Positions 8,850 through 18,200 of a DNA stretch of 64,000 bases are shown here, one piece after another. Source of the DNA: Pyropia yezoensis (Eukaryota; Rhodophyta; Bangiophyceae; Bangiales; Bangiaceae). Within the stretch, counting starts at the first letter, position 1. Every line of letters starts with the position of its first letter. The notes under the pieces are model-generated. The model had not been told where the DNA came from. It ran no database searches and worked only from the letters and a program-made list of their open reading frames with translations. The translations under genes were made by a program, and so were the position numbers. The stretch spans positions 15,195,816-15,259,815 of the forward strand of contig CM020619.1 in assembly GCA_009829735.1 (NCBI GenBank). Direction: 5' to 3'.

Positions 8850-9429
8850 AGAAACTTTCAGCAGGTAGGATCTGGGTATGTTGTGGGTATATGACGTGAC
8901 ACGTTTGCCACGTACGGCCCTCCGACCCAGATCCGGTAAGCAAATTGTGCCTATCCAGCCCTCTCCGGATGGATCTGGGTATGCCTGGCTCGCCACGTTG
9001 GCCACGTGGAGAACAGTGCCCGACTGACCCGTCCGACATACGGGTCAGATTTGACTGGCACTCGTCTTCTCGGGCTTGGTATCCCAGCATAGCAGATGGT
9101 GAGAACTCGGCGTCCGCGGGCCCCCGGCGCCCGCCACTACCGCCCCCCCCACATGACAGAACCAGTTGTCATATGCACACGATGCCCGTCGAATGTCTCA
9201 CAAGCGGGGCCAACTCGCGGCCTCTACGGTGTCACCACCCTCATTTGTAGGTTTTCTTCACGCTGACGTCGTGCCATGCAACTTTGGGGAAGTACTCGAC
9301 CGAGATTTCTTACCGATATTTCTACCTGCTGAAGGTGTTCTCGGTATGGATCTGGGTATCAAATGTGGGTGCAGAGCTACCCAGGAGCTACCCGCAACGT
9401 ACCCAGATCCGTACCTGCTGAAAGTCTCT
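8850..9429. mobile_element. MITE-like element with about 40-bp terminal inverted repeats
   Basis: The left end 8850-8889 and the reverse complement of 9389-9429 match over about 40 bases (AGA.ACTTTCAGCAGGTA..GGATCTGGGTA.GTTG.GGGTA). There is one single-base indel and three mismatches, all transitions. TTT flanks both sides (8847-8849 and 9430-9432), a possible 3-bp target duplication. GGATCTGGGT or its complement recurs inside, near 8932, 8972 and 9350, as well as in both ends. No transposase ORF is present, so the element would be non-autonomous. Its superfamily cannot be stated. Confidence 0.65.
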
Positions 9430-10423
9430 TTTATCTGATCTACACCACAGATCAGAGCCCATACGAATGCATGCGGGAAGGTGTATGAAAAGTCCTTCGA
9501 GATGCACCATGCTGGTGACCGGGCAGGTTGCGGGCGCCTCTACCTGCCCGCTTCCCGACGGGAGAGGGGGGGGGGTGCCGCCCCTGGCATGGGTGGTGAT
9601 GGGGTGAGTGCAGGGGTAGGGGTAGGAAGAGGGGGGGGGGCGCGACGCAGGGCGGGGGGGGGGGTGGAGGGGGAGAGGGAGGTCTGGGAGCTGGACGGCC
9701 GAGTGCGTCGTGCCGGCCAGTGCAAGCGACGGCATGCCGCCCCGCCTGGATCCGCGCGCCCCCTCTCTTTCTATTTTTTTGCCGCCTCCCCTTTGCACCG
9801 CCCCGCCTGGCGTGGATGGGCCTGCCTGCCCCTGATGCTGCCGCCGTGGCCGCCGTCGCGTCGTGGAGGGGGGTGGGATGGAGGCCGTCCCCCCCCCTCT
9901 CTCCTTCCGCCCCTTCTCATGGTCACCGCACCGGTGCGCCCTCCGCCATGGTGCCTGGCTGCCCCGTCGTCCAGGAACCCTACTGTCGAGGCCAAGCAGG
10001 GAGGGCCGGGGGGGGGCTTGGGTGCGAGGAGGGGAGGGTGAGGAGCGGGGAATAGGGCGGGACGAGTGGAGGAAGGACTCACGCCGGGAGGGCCCCTCTG
10101 CCGGCACCGCGGGCTGGCGCACTGCCTTCCCCCTCTTTCCCGCCTAACGCAGGGGCCGTTGAATCAGCGCGGACCGGGGGGGCGGGAGGGGGGTGTGGGA
10201 GGCGGGAGAGTGGGGATGACGCGCGGTGAGGGTGTTTAAGAAGCGCCCGGCCGCGACCGGCTGGGAGTGCCGTCTGTGGCGCTCACCGCTCTACGCCACC
10301 CACGCCAAGACCGGTGGCGGCACGTGGACCACGGTGACGGGGTACCGTCGAGCGCAACACACCCCACCTTCCCCTACCCCGTCGCCCGGCGTTTGCGCAC
10401 CCCCCCCCCCCCCCCCCCCAACC
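9430..10423. other. Low-complexity intergenic region upstream of the first Hint gene
   Basis: G-rich and C-rich tracts dominate (9560-9690, 9870-10020), with no supported gene. A run of 20 C residues (10400-10419) lies five bases from the ATG at 10424. The promoter of the first Hint gene must lie here, but no TATA-like box stands out. Confidence 0.6.
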
Positions 10424-11749
10424 ATGGGCCGCGCCCACCGAGCGCTGGCGTCCCTGTCGGTGGCTGCCGTGGCGGCGGCCGCCGCGACGGCGGTGCGGGT
10501 CCCCCCCCGCGCCGACGCCGCCGCCGCCCCCTACCACTCGTCCATCCCGTCGTCGGTGCGGGCGTTTGGAGAAAACAACGTGACGGGCACGTACCGCATC
10601 CTCAACGAGTTTGGCGAGAACCCCGCCTTCCCCTGCCCCGCCACGATTGTGATGAACGCGAATGGGGTGGTGGACGCGGCCAAGAGCGTCTTTACCATCC
10701 CCCACTCGACGATGCAGGCCGACGGGGTGGCGTGCACCAGCAACGGCAGCCTGGACGTGCTGCCGTCGGCGGTGCTGTCCAAGGAATCGCTGATGGGGGA
10801 CCTCGGCTTCACCGCCGTCCCCCGCCTCACCGACACCATTGTCGACGCGCTGTTTGCCAACACCCGCGGCTTCCTCCTTGGCATCGAGTCGTCTGCGCGG
10901 ACGTGCGGGGCGACCATCCTCCCCGGCGGCGCAGCGGTCCTGTTTGTCCACGAGGAGGAGGACGTGCAACTGCTGACCAACCTGACCCTCCCGGGGGGGG
11001 CGGGCGTCTCGTACATGGGCACCATCGTCCCTGACAAGGCCTGTATCTACGTGCGGTCGGCAGAGGAGCGGGGGCCGGGCGTCACGTCTGGCGGCGGGTC
11101 GCCGACCAACCAGCAGGCGGGCGGCGGCGGCGGCGGGTCCCCTGCCACGGTCGCGACGGCCACCCCGACGGCCACCCCCAAGCCCGTCGAGGAGGACAGC
11201 TGCTTCCCAGCCAACGCGACGGTTCAGACCGCCGACGGGGCGGTAGTGGCCATGGCAGACCTGGGCCTCGGCACCGCCGTCCACGTGGGCGGCGGCGCCC
11301 ACTCGGACGTGTACGCGTGGTCCCACAAGGTGCCGTCCCGGCCGTCGCCGTTTGTGGCCATCACCACCACCCACGGCGAGGCGGCCACCGCCCCGCTGCT
11401 CCTCTCCCCCTCCCACTATCTGTACGTGTATGGCGCGCTGACGGCGGCCGACGAGGTACGCGTCGGTGACGAGCTCACCGACGGGTCGGGCCGCCCGCTG
11501 ACCGTGGCGGCGGTGGAGCGGGTAACCCGCCCGGGGCTGTACGCGCCCCACACCCTCCACGGGGACCTGGTCGTCAATGGGGTGGCGGTGAGCACCTACA
11601 CCCGCGCCGTCCACCCGGGGGTGGCGCACGCGCTGCTCGCGCCGCTGCGCGCGGCCTACCGGCTGGGCGTGGCTGACCCGGCGGGCTCGTGGCTCTACGC
11701 GGGGCGGCCGGCGGGGGTGGTGGCGGCGTTGCTGCCGCGCGGTTTTTAA
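10424..11749 (+). CDS. Secreted protein with C-terminal Hog-type Hint domain (copy 1)
   Basis: 441 aa, single exon. The ATG at 10424 is chosen for its strong context (ACCATGG) and the signal peptide that follows (residues 1 to about 33). Residues 45-215 form an ectodomain with four Cys, then a Gly/Thr/Pro-rich linker (about 220-255). A Hint domain of the hedgehog-autoprocessing (Hog) type starts at Cys260 (SCFPANATVQ). It contains SPSHYLYV, matching the T-P-x-H block of hedgehog but with Ser for Thr, and YAPHTLHGDLVVNGVAVSTY, matching the C-terminal block but with Thr where hedgehog has Cys. The family self-cleaves before the Cys. Here release of the ectodomain is expected but unproven. A paralogue lies at 16275, beyond the AAA gene. 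Confidence 0.85.
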   Translation: MGRAHRALASLSVAAVAAAAATAVRVPPRADAAAAPYHSSIPSSVRAFGENNVTGTYRILNEFGENPAFPCPATIVMNANGVVDAAKSVFTIPHSTMQADGVACTSNGSLDVLPSAVLSKESLMGDLGFTAVPRLTDTIVDALFANTRGFLLGIESSARTCGATILPGGAAVLFVHEEEDVQLLTNLTLPGGAGVSYMGTIVPDKACIYVRSAEERGPGVTSGGGSPTNQQAGGGGGGSPATVATATPTATPKPVEEDSCFPANATVQTADGAVVAMADLGLGTAVHVGGGAHSDVYAWSHKVPSRPSPFVAITTTHGEAATAPLLLSPSHYLYVYGALTAADEVRVGDELTDGSGRPLTVAAVERVTRPGLYAPHTLHGDLVVNGVAVSTYTRAVHPGVAHALLAPLRAAYRLGVADPAGSWLYAGRPAGVVAALLPRGF

Positions 11750-12174
11750 AAGGGAAGGCGGGAAAGGTGGGAGGGGTGGAAGAGGGGGTGAGTCTGTGTG
11801 GATTGGGAGGGAGGGGGGTGGGAATAGGGGCGGGGGTGGCGGGTGTCTGACTGCTCGGCAGCAGCAGCAGATGAGGGGAGCGGGGGGGGGGGGGGGGAGG
11901 AGGAAAGGAGTGCCTGACAAGAAGGATACGCGGTGGCAACGAATGCATCCGCCGACAGACGGGCGGCCGCCCCACCACACGAGCGTCGGGGGGGCGCCAC
12001 CAGGAAGAAAACAGGGGTTGGCACGGCGGTCGCATCAACACGCAGCAACCCTCCCGTCGGAGGCACCAACCGCGGCGGCGGCGGTAGGTAGCCGAAAGAG
12101 CTGTCCGAAGCGGCGGCCGCAGCAGCCGTGGCGCCTTGACTACTCACTTACGCACTTCCTTTCTCTTGTTTTTT
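11750..12174. other. Intergenic between convergent genes
   Basis: About 420 bases between the 3' ends of the first Hint gene and the AAA gene. It contains a short G run near 11882-11897. No gene or clear regulatory site is seen. Confidence 0.5.
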
Positions 12175-12695
12175 TCAACCAGCCGCCCCCCCCGCCCGCC
12201 CCCCTTCCCCCCCGGCGCCCACCCGCGGCGGCAAGGGCATGGCGGCCGCGATGGCCACGTCAAAGTGGCGCTGCTCAACGCACCCCGCCCCCCCCCCCCC
12301 CCGCCCCCCCCCCCCCACCAGCGGCGGCAGCGGCGGCCACCTCCTCCCGGACGGCCACCATGGCCGCCTCCCGCAGCAGGGCGGCGAGCTCGGCGCCCGA
12401 CCGCCCCGCCGTGGCCGCCGCGACGCGGCGCAGGTCGACGCCCGGCTGCAGGGGCACCCCCCCCCGCGCGGCGGTGGCGGCCAGCACCGCCACCCGGTCC
12501 GCGTCGGTGGCGGGGGGCAGCACGGGGAGGAGGTCGTCAAAGCGCCCGGGCCGGAGGAGGGCGGCGTCGAGCAGGTCGGGCCGGTTAGTGGCGCCCACCA
12601 CCACCACCCCGGGCGCCCCCGAGATGCCGTCCATCTCGGTGAGGAGCGTCGCCAGCACCCGCCGCCGAACGCCACTGCCGCCGCCTCCGCTACCC

Positions 12696-12726
<31 letters not shown>

Positions 12727-13706
12727 GCCCGTCCCCCCCCCCGCTGCCCCCCCCCGACGCGTCGTCGCGGGAGCCGACCAGGGCGTCGAGCTCGTCCAAA
12801 AAGAGCACCGCCGGCGCCGCCGCCCGGGCCGTTGCAAACGCCGCCCGGACCGTCGCCTCCGCTTCGCCCAGGTAGGCCGAGTAGGCGGCCGCCGGGTCGA
12901 GGCGGAGGAAGGCCACCGCCCCCGCCGCGGCGGCGGCGCGGACGAGCGCCGTCTTGCCCGTCCCCGGCGGCCCGTACAGCAGCACCCCGCGGGGAGTGCC
13001 GCGCACGCGCAGCGCCGCGGCGGTCGTCGTCGCACCGCCGCCGCCGCCGCGGCGGTCGGTGGGGGGCCAGCCAACGGCGGCGGCGAGGCGCGCCTTGGCC
13101 GCCGCCGCGCCGCCAACGGCCGCCCAGGCGGTGCCGTCGGGCGCCCCGGGGGGGGTCGCGTCCAGGGGGCCCCGGAGGGTCGACGCGCCCACGTGGCGCA
13201 GGGCGGCCGCCCAGTCGGCCCACCGCAGCAGGGGGGGGGCGGCGGGGGGGGGGAGCACCGCCGCGGCCGCCGCTGCCACCGCTGCCTCCATCGCCGCCGC
13301 GGGCGCGCCGGGCGGCCCGCCCCGCGCCGCCCGCCGGGCCGCCCGCCTCGCGTGGCAGTCCGCGGCGGCACGGCGGGCGCGGTCGGCGAGGAGGGCCAGA
13401 TCCGCGCCCACAAAGCCCGGCGTCGCGTCGGCGACGCGGGCGGCCAGGTCGGCGGCGGGGGCCGCCGCCGCCGCCGCCGCCGCCGTCCCCCCCCCTTGCG
13501 CCCCAGCGGCGGCGAGGGCGCCCACAATCGCCGCGCGCTCCGCCCGGTCGGGGGGGGCCAGCCGGAGTTCCCGGTCCAGCCGCCCCCGCCGGCGTAGACA
13601 CCGCGGCAGCGCGTCGGGGCGGTTGGTGGCGGCAACGACGAGGACATAGCCGGCGCCGGGGCGGGGGCACCCGCCAACGGCGTCGAGGAGCGCCGCCAGC
13701 GCCGCC

Positions 13707-13744
<38 letters not shown>

Positions 13745-15348
13745 CCCACCGTCGGCAGAGCTCCCTCCGCCGCCGCCGCCGCCGCCGCTACCCCCCGCCG
13801 GCCCACCACACAGCGCGTCCACCTCATCCACCAGCAGCAGCACCGCCGATGCGGCGGGCGGCGGACGGCGGCAGCCACCCTCGCCCCCCCCAGCCGCTGC
13901 GGCGGCAGCGGCGGCGGCGGCGGCGGCAGCGCGGTCATCGGCGGCGGCACGGGCGCGGGCAAAGATGGCGGCGAGGCCGCGGGGTCGCCCCCCCCGGCCC
14001 CCACTCCCCCCCCCCGCTGCTCCCTGCCCCACCTGGGAGGCATGGGCGGCAAAGAGGGGCACCCCCGTCACCACCGCCGCCGCCTCGACGGCCGACGTTT
14101 TGCCCACCCCCGGGGGCCCCGAGAGGAGCACCCCAGCGGGGGGGGGAGCGCCCGCCTCGGCGACCGCCGCGCCCACGTCGGCGGTGAGGAGGGCAGTGAG
14201 CAGCGCCAGGGCGGTGGGGGAGCAGGGGGGCGCGGGGCTGGCAGCGGCGGCCTCCCCTCGCACCGACAGAGACGACGCAAGGAGGGGGGGGGGGGGGGGG
14301 GCGGCGGAAGCGGCCGCACCGTTAGCCGCGTGGTGAGGGTGGTGGCCACGACCCCTGCCGGCGCACCGCCGCCACCGCCGCTGCCGCCGCTGCCGCTGCC
14401 GCCGCTGCCCGCGCCGCTGCCGCCGCCGCCACGGGCGGACGCGGCCGACAGCAGCACATCCCAAGCCACGGCGGGGTCGGCGCCCCCCCCTGCCCCCGGG
14501 ATGGCCACCCGCAGATGCTGTGGGAGCGGCCGCCCCACCAGCGCGGGCGACGCCAGGAGGTCCCCCAGCCGGGCGACTGCATCCGCCGACGACCGGGCCA
14601 CGCCAACGCCGCCGCGGCCGCCGTGCGCGCCGCCGTCGGCGGCGACAGCGGCAGCGCTGGCGCTGACGCGGGACGCGACGGGTGTTGCCACCGCGTGCCG
14701 CGCGGTGGCCGCGCCACCCCCCCCACCACCGCCGGGCATCCGCCGTGGTACCAGCGGCACCACCGTGAGGGCGGGGGCGGCGGTGACAATGGCGGCGCGG
14801 GTCCACGGCGGGACGACCGACGATGACGGCGGCGGCGGCGGCGGCGACGGCGGCCGCGGGGGCGGTGGCGGCGTCGACAGGGTGCGGTCGAGGGGCACGC
14901 CCACCAGCGGCGACACGGCCGCGGCAGCGGCGGCGCGTGGCGCTGGCGGCAGCGGCTTTGCGCCGGGTGGTAGTGGCCACGCAATCGCAATGGTGGTGGG
15001 CACCGCCGCGGCGGCACCGCCGGCTGCGGCCGCGCCCGCGGGGGTGACCAGCACCGTGTCGCCAGGCAGCAGGCCGGTGGCGCCAAAGGCGGCGAGTGGC
15101 AACCGCACACGCGCCTGATAGAGGGGGGGGGCGGGGGGGGGGGGGGGGGGAGCCGGTGAAGGAACAGGCACACCAAACCAGGACGAGCGGCGGGCGGACA
15201 CCCCAGCAATCAAAACGGGGGGCACAAGGCAGCCACCATCACCCGCGGATGGGGGTGCCAGGGAATATGGAGGAGTGAGGAGGCAGGGGGGGGGAGCGTG
15301 GGAAGGTCGGCCAAGAGAGTGGTTAGGAACGGGGCTGCTGGAATCCAT
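12175..15348 (-). CDS. AFG2/CDC48-like type II AAA ATPase, frame broken at homopolymers
   Basis: Three overlapping minus-strand frames form one protein. The N-domain (frame 14068-15540) has a CDC48-type part (ARVRLPLAAFG.TGLLPGDTV). The frame 12275-14980 carries AAA domain 1 (GPPGVGKT, LLVDEVDAL, AATNRPD) and AAA domain 2 (GPPGTGKT, LFLDELDAL, GATNRPD, RPGRFD). The C-terminal helix EQRHFDVAIAAAMP continues in the frame ending at 12175. The switches coincide with G18 (14284-14301) and C15/C13 (12288-12316), so indels in the read or genome are likely. The 5' end is unresolved: a pyrimidine tract and CAG before 15114 look like a 3' splice site, and the ATG at 15348 is only one option. Relatives remodel pre-60S ribosomes, but other CDC48-family members cannot be excluded. 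Confidence 0.7.
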
Positions 15349-15586
15349 GGCGGGAGACACGCCGCACGGCGGGAGGCCGTGGCGGCGGCGACGGGGGCGA
15401 TGGGCGCGGTAGGGCGCGGCGGCGGTGATGGTTGGGGGGGGGGGGGGGGGCGGGGCGGCGGCGGGGCGGCAGCGTACCATCCCGTCGTCACTCGGCAGCG
15501 GCGGTACGGCGACCGTGGAAAGAAGCGTCACGCCGTTCATGGTGCGTGGCGTGCCGGGACTGCGGGGCGGGGTGGTGGTGGTGGCG

Positions 15587-15658
15587 GCGACGGGGGCAGG
15601 GACAGTGGCGGCGACGGGGGCAGGGGCAGTGGTGGCGACGGGGGCAGGGGCAGTGGTG
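15587..15658. repeat. 24-bp minisatellite, three copies
   Basis: Unit GCGACGGGGGCAGGG.CAGTGG.G begins at 15587, 15611 and 15635, with one or two substitutions. A diverged partial fourth copy follows. Confidence 0.75.
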
Positions 15659-15987
15659 GCGGCAGCGACACGCGGACAGGTGACGAGGACGGGGACGGGG
15701 AAGCCGGTCGACTCGGCGGATCACGCATGGGAAGGCAGTGGGGGGCCACTCAATATCCCAAGCGCACTTGCAACGGACATCCACGACAACTACCTTTAAC
15801 GTGGTCATTGCATGCAGACGAAACAACGCAATTCCCTCCGGGAGCGGCGACTGACAAAAAGCGGGCTCTGCGTCACGCGGGGTGGGCGGCGCACGTGGGG
15901 ATGCTGGCGGGGGCAAAATGTGCATGTGTATGTACCAAAGCGCTCGCGGCAGCCGCTGTTCGGCTCGGCTGCCACAGAGCGTTGGCA

Positions 15988-16025
15988 GCAGCCGCTCTGC
16001 GACGCGGCTACCGCAGAGCGGCTGC
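15988..16025. repeat. 14-bp perfect inverted repeat
   Basis: GCAGCCGCTCTGCG (15988-16001) pairs exactly with 16012-16025 across a 10-base loop. It sits within a cluster of CAGAGCG/CAGCCGC sequences about 250 bases upstream of the second Hint gene. Confidence 0.6.
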
Positions 16026-16274
16026 CGCTCGCACTGCGTGGACTCGCTGCCGCTCAGGCGGCGCGCCCCTCGTCGGGTGCGCTATTGACAACAGGGGAGC
16101 GCCCCGCGTGATGGGGGAGGGGGTGGGGGGGCGGCCGGGAGCGGTTGGCCGTCGTCGTCGTGTCCCCACCCCCAACCGCTCCGTTTGCGTACCCTACCCC
16201 CCCCCGTCGCCAGCGCCTGCTCCCCCCACCTCTCCGCCACTTCACTCCCCCCCCTCACCGCCCACTCTCCCCTC

Positions 16275-17591
16275 ATGGCTGGTGCTTGGCCGTCGAGGCA
16301 GACGCGGCGGCCGGCTGGGATGGCCGCTGTGGTGGCGCGAGCGCTCCTCCTTACTGCGGTGAGCTCTACCTTTGTCGCGGCGGCCACCGCGGCCACCGCC
16401 CGCTCCCGGCCGTCGTCGGCCGCCGCTGATGTGCCAGTGGTCGACCGCGCTGATGGGGCGGGCGCCTCCCTCACGACGGGCACGTACACGCTCATGATGG
16501 AGCAGCGGGGCAACTCGTCGACGTCTTCGTGTCCTAGCACTTTTGAATTTGCGCTCATCGCCGTGCCCGCCAACGCGGCGACGGGCGCCCAGACGGTGGC
16601 GGCCGCCGACACCAAGATGAGCGGCACCCAGTGCACGGATACCGCCTTCCTGGCCGCGCAGTCATTGTCGGCGATGACGTCGGCGATTGCAGACAGCTTG
16701 GGGGGCTTTTCGCCCAGTGGCCAGAGCGGCAGGGAGCTGACGTCGGCGGTTGAGCGGCAGACGCAGAGCAGCGTCAACGTGCGGTTGGTGACGATCACGG
16801 GGAATGGCAGCTGGTGTGGGTATACTGCCCAGACCCTCGGGGGAGCGGTCGCCCTATTGGATGAGGCGGCTGTGACGGCCATCACTGCAACCAGCAGCAA
16901 GCCGGTCTCGGTGGGCGACCTGGCGTTGCAGCTGGGCATCCGGTCAAGCGCCAGCGCGGACATCACGATGTGCTTCATGGTGCGCACGTCGGTAGGCAGT
17001 CGCGAGGGCGATGAGGATGAGTGCTTTGCCGGCAGCGGCATCGTGGAGCTGGCATCGGGGGAGGCTGTGCGGATGGACGCCCTCGCCGTCGGTGACGTGG
17101 TGCGGGTTTCTGGCGGCGCCGTTTCGCCTGTCATTGCCTTTTCCCACCGCAAGCCAGACGCACTGACGGTTTACGTGCGGCTGGTGACGGCATCGACAGC
17201 TCTCGACGTGACGCCGGGCCACTATGTGTATGTGGACGGCCGCCTCGTTGCGGCGGGGGCCGTGGCGGTCGGTGACCGCCTCGAGGTGGTTTCCCGTAGC
17301 GGCGGCGCGCCTCGCATCGAGACGGTGACCCGCGTAGAGGCACGGGTGGCGCCCGAGGGCATTTACGCGCCCCACACCCTGTCTGGGGACATTGTTGTCA
17401 GCGGGGTGCGCGCGTCCACGTACACGACCGCCGTGCAGCCGGCGGTCGCGCACGCGCTGCTGGCGCCGGTGCGCGCAGCGTTCGCGGCATCGGGGATGGA
17501 CGTGCTGGGGGGCATGCTGGATGGGGGGGCGAGAGGGGGGGTCCTGCGCTTCATCCCAAGGCTCTTGCCCAAGGGCGCGGCGGCGTATTGA
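16275..17591 (+). CDS. Secreted protein with C-terminal Hog-type Hint domain (copy 2)
   Basis: 438 aa from ATG 16275; the ATG at 16320 (423 aa) has a better context (GGGATGG), and both keep the signal peptide (MAAVVARALLLTAVSS). The ectodomain (TTGTYTLMMEQRG...) again has four Cys in the same order as copy 1 (SSC, TQC, SWC, TMC). There is no Pro/Thr linker; instead a short acidic stretch leads into the Hint domain at Cys250 (DECFAGSGIVELASGE). The key block is TPGHYVYV, so this copy keeps the Thr and His of hedgehog. YAPHTLSGDIVVSGVRASTY again has Thr for the late Cys. The tail (MDVLGGMLDGG..., KGAAAY) differs from copy 1. Same orientation as copy 1, so a dispersed tandem duplication. Confidence 0.85.
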   Translation: MAGAWPSRQTRRPAGMAAVVARALLLTAVSSTFVAAATAATARSRPSSAAADVPVVDRADGAGASLTTGTYTLMMEQRGNSSTSSCPSTFEFALIAVPANAATGAQTVAAADTKMSGTQCTDTAFLAAQSLSAMTSAIADSLGGFSPSGQSGRELTSAVERQTQSSVNVRLVTITGNGSWCGYTAQTLGGAVALLDEAAVTAITATSSKPVSVGDLALQLGIRSSASADITMCFMVRTSVGSREGDEDECFAGSGIVELASGEAVRMDALAVGDVVRVSGGAVSPVIAFSHRKPDALTVYVRLVTASTALDVTPGHYVYVDGRLVAAGAVAVGDRLEVVSRSGGAPRIETVTRVEARVAPEGIYAPHTLSGDIVVSGVRASTYTTAVQPAVAHALLAPVRAAFAASGMDVLGGMLDGGARGGVLRFIPRLLPKGAAAY

Positions 17592-17724
17592 ACTAGAGTG
17601 AATGGCATCCGCTCATGAGTCTGGCGGTTGCCACGGTGCGGAGGCCTTGACGGAGCAGAACGACCTCGCTCTTTTTTGTCCGCAACCATTTGACATGACA
17701 ATCTGAATTTTAGCTGATGTGTGC

Positions 17725-17770
17725 GCATACCTATCTACTCTGGGTGAAATACCACACTAGATAGGTATGC
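17725..17770. repeat. 13-bp perfect inverted repeat
   Basis: GCATACCTATCTA (17725-17737) pairs exactly with 17758-17770 around a 20-base loop, which itself has short complementary parts. It lies about 135 bases past the stop of the second Hint gene. A role at the transcript 3' end is possible but unproven. Confidence 0.65.
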
Positions 17771-18174
17771 TTCGGCCAAGTGCGACGGGACGTGTGGGTT
17801 CGAAGGAGGTGGGCGAAGGATTGGCTCCACTCGACGACAGGAGCGCCTGCGAAGATAGATGTACGCAGAGACGGTGGTGTTAATGGCTACTGTACTGTAT
17901 GCGGAGCATCACTGTCTCTTCGTTCGCGAAAAACAGAAGGCACTTGTTTCCCCAAGCCACCACAGGTGTCAGATAATGGACCGTTGGAATATGACCCTCA
18001 CTGCCTCTGCCCTTGTTTGTTGAAAATGACAAGCCATGCTTCATTGTACTGAATAGTGATTGGACATCTGTCTTGCTCTGGTAGAGAGCGGACGCTGAAC
18101 CCATCCCATCGACCCTGCCAGGTGGACGGGTCTTGGCCGCTCCCATGGACGCCCATCCCACGATGCTCATGCAG

Positions 18175-18200
18175 TGTGTGTACAGTACAGTACACATGTC
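18175..18200. repeat. TACAGTAC motif cluster
   Basis: TACAGTAC occurs twice, overlapping, at 18181-18193. The reverse complement occurs at about 17893-17900. The same octamer recurs in other spacers: 28408, 36605, 50006, 63302 and 63342. Confidence 0.6.

Larger units (their letters stand above)
15349..16274. other. Intergenic, between divergent AAA and second Hint genes
   Basis: Holds a three-copy minisatellite (15587-15658) and a 14-bp hairpin (15988-16025). The 75 bases before the second Hint gene are pyrimidine-rich. No gene is supported. Confidence 0.5.

Noticed and set aside
12239..13597. Plus-strand frame opposite the AAA gene
   Set aside because: It mirrors Gly/Ala-rich AAA codons; the minus strand has real AAA motifs.
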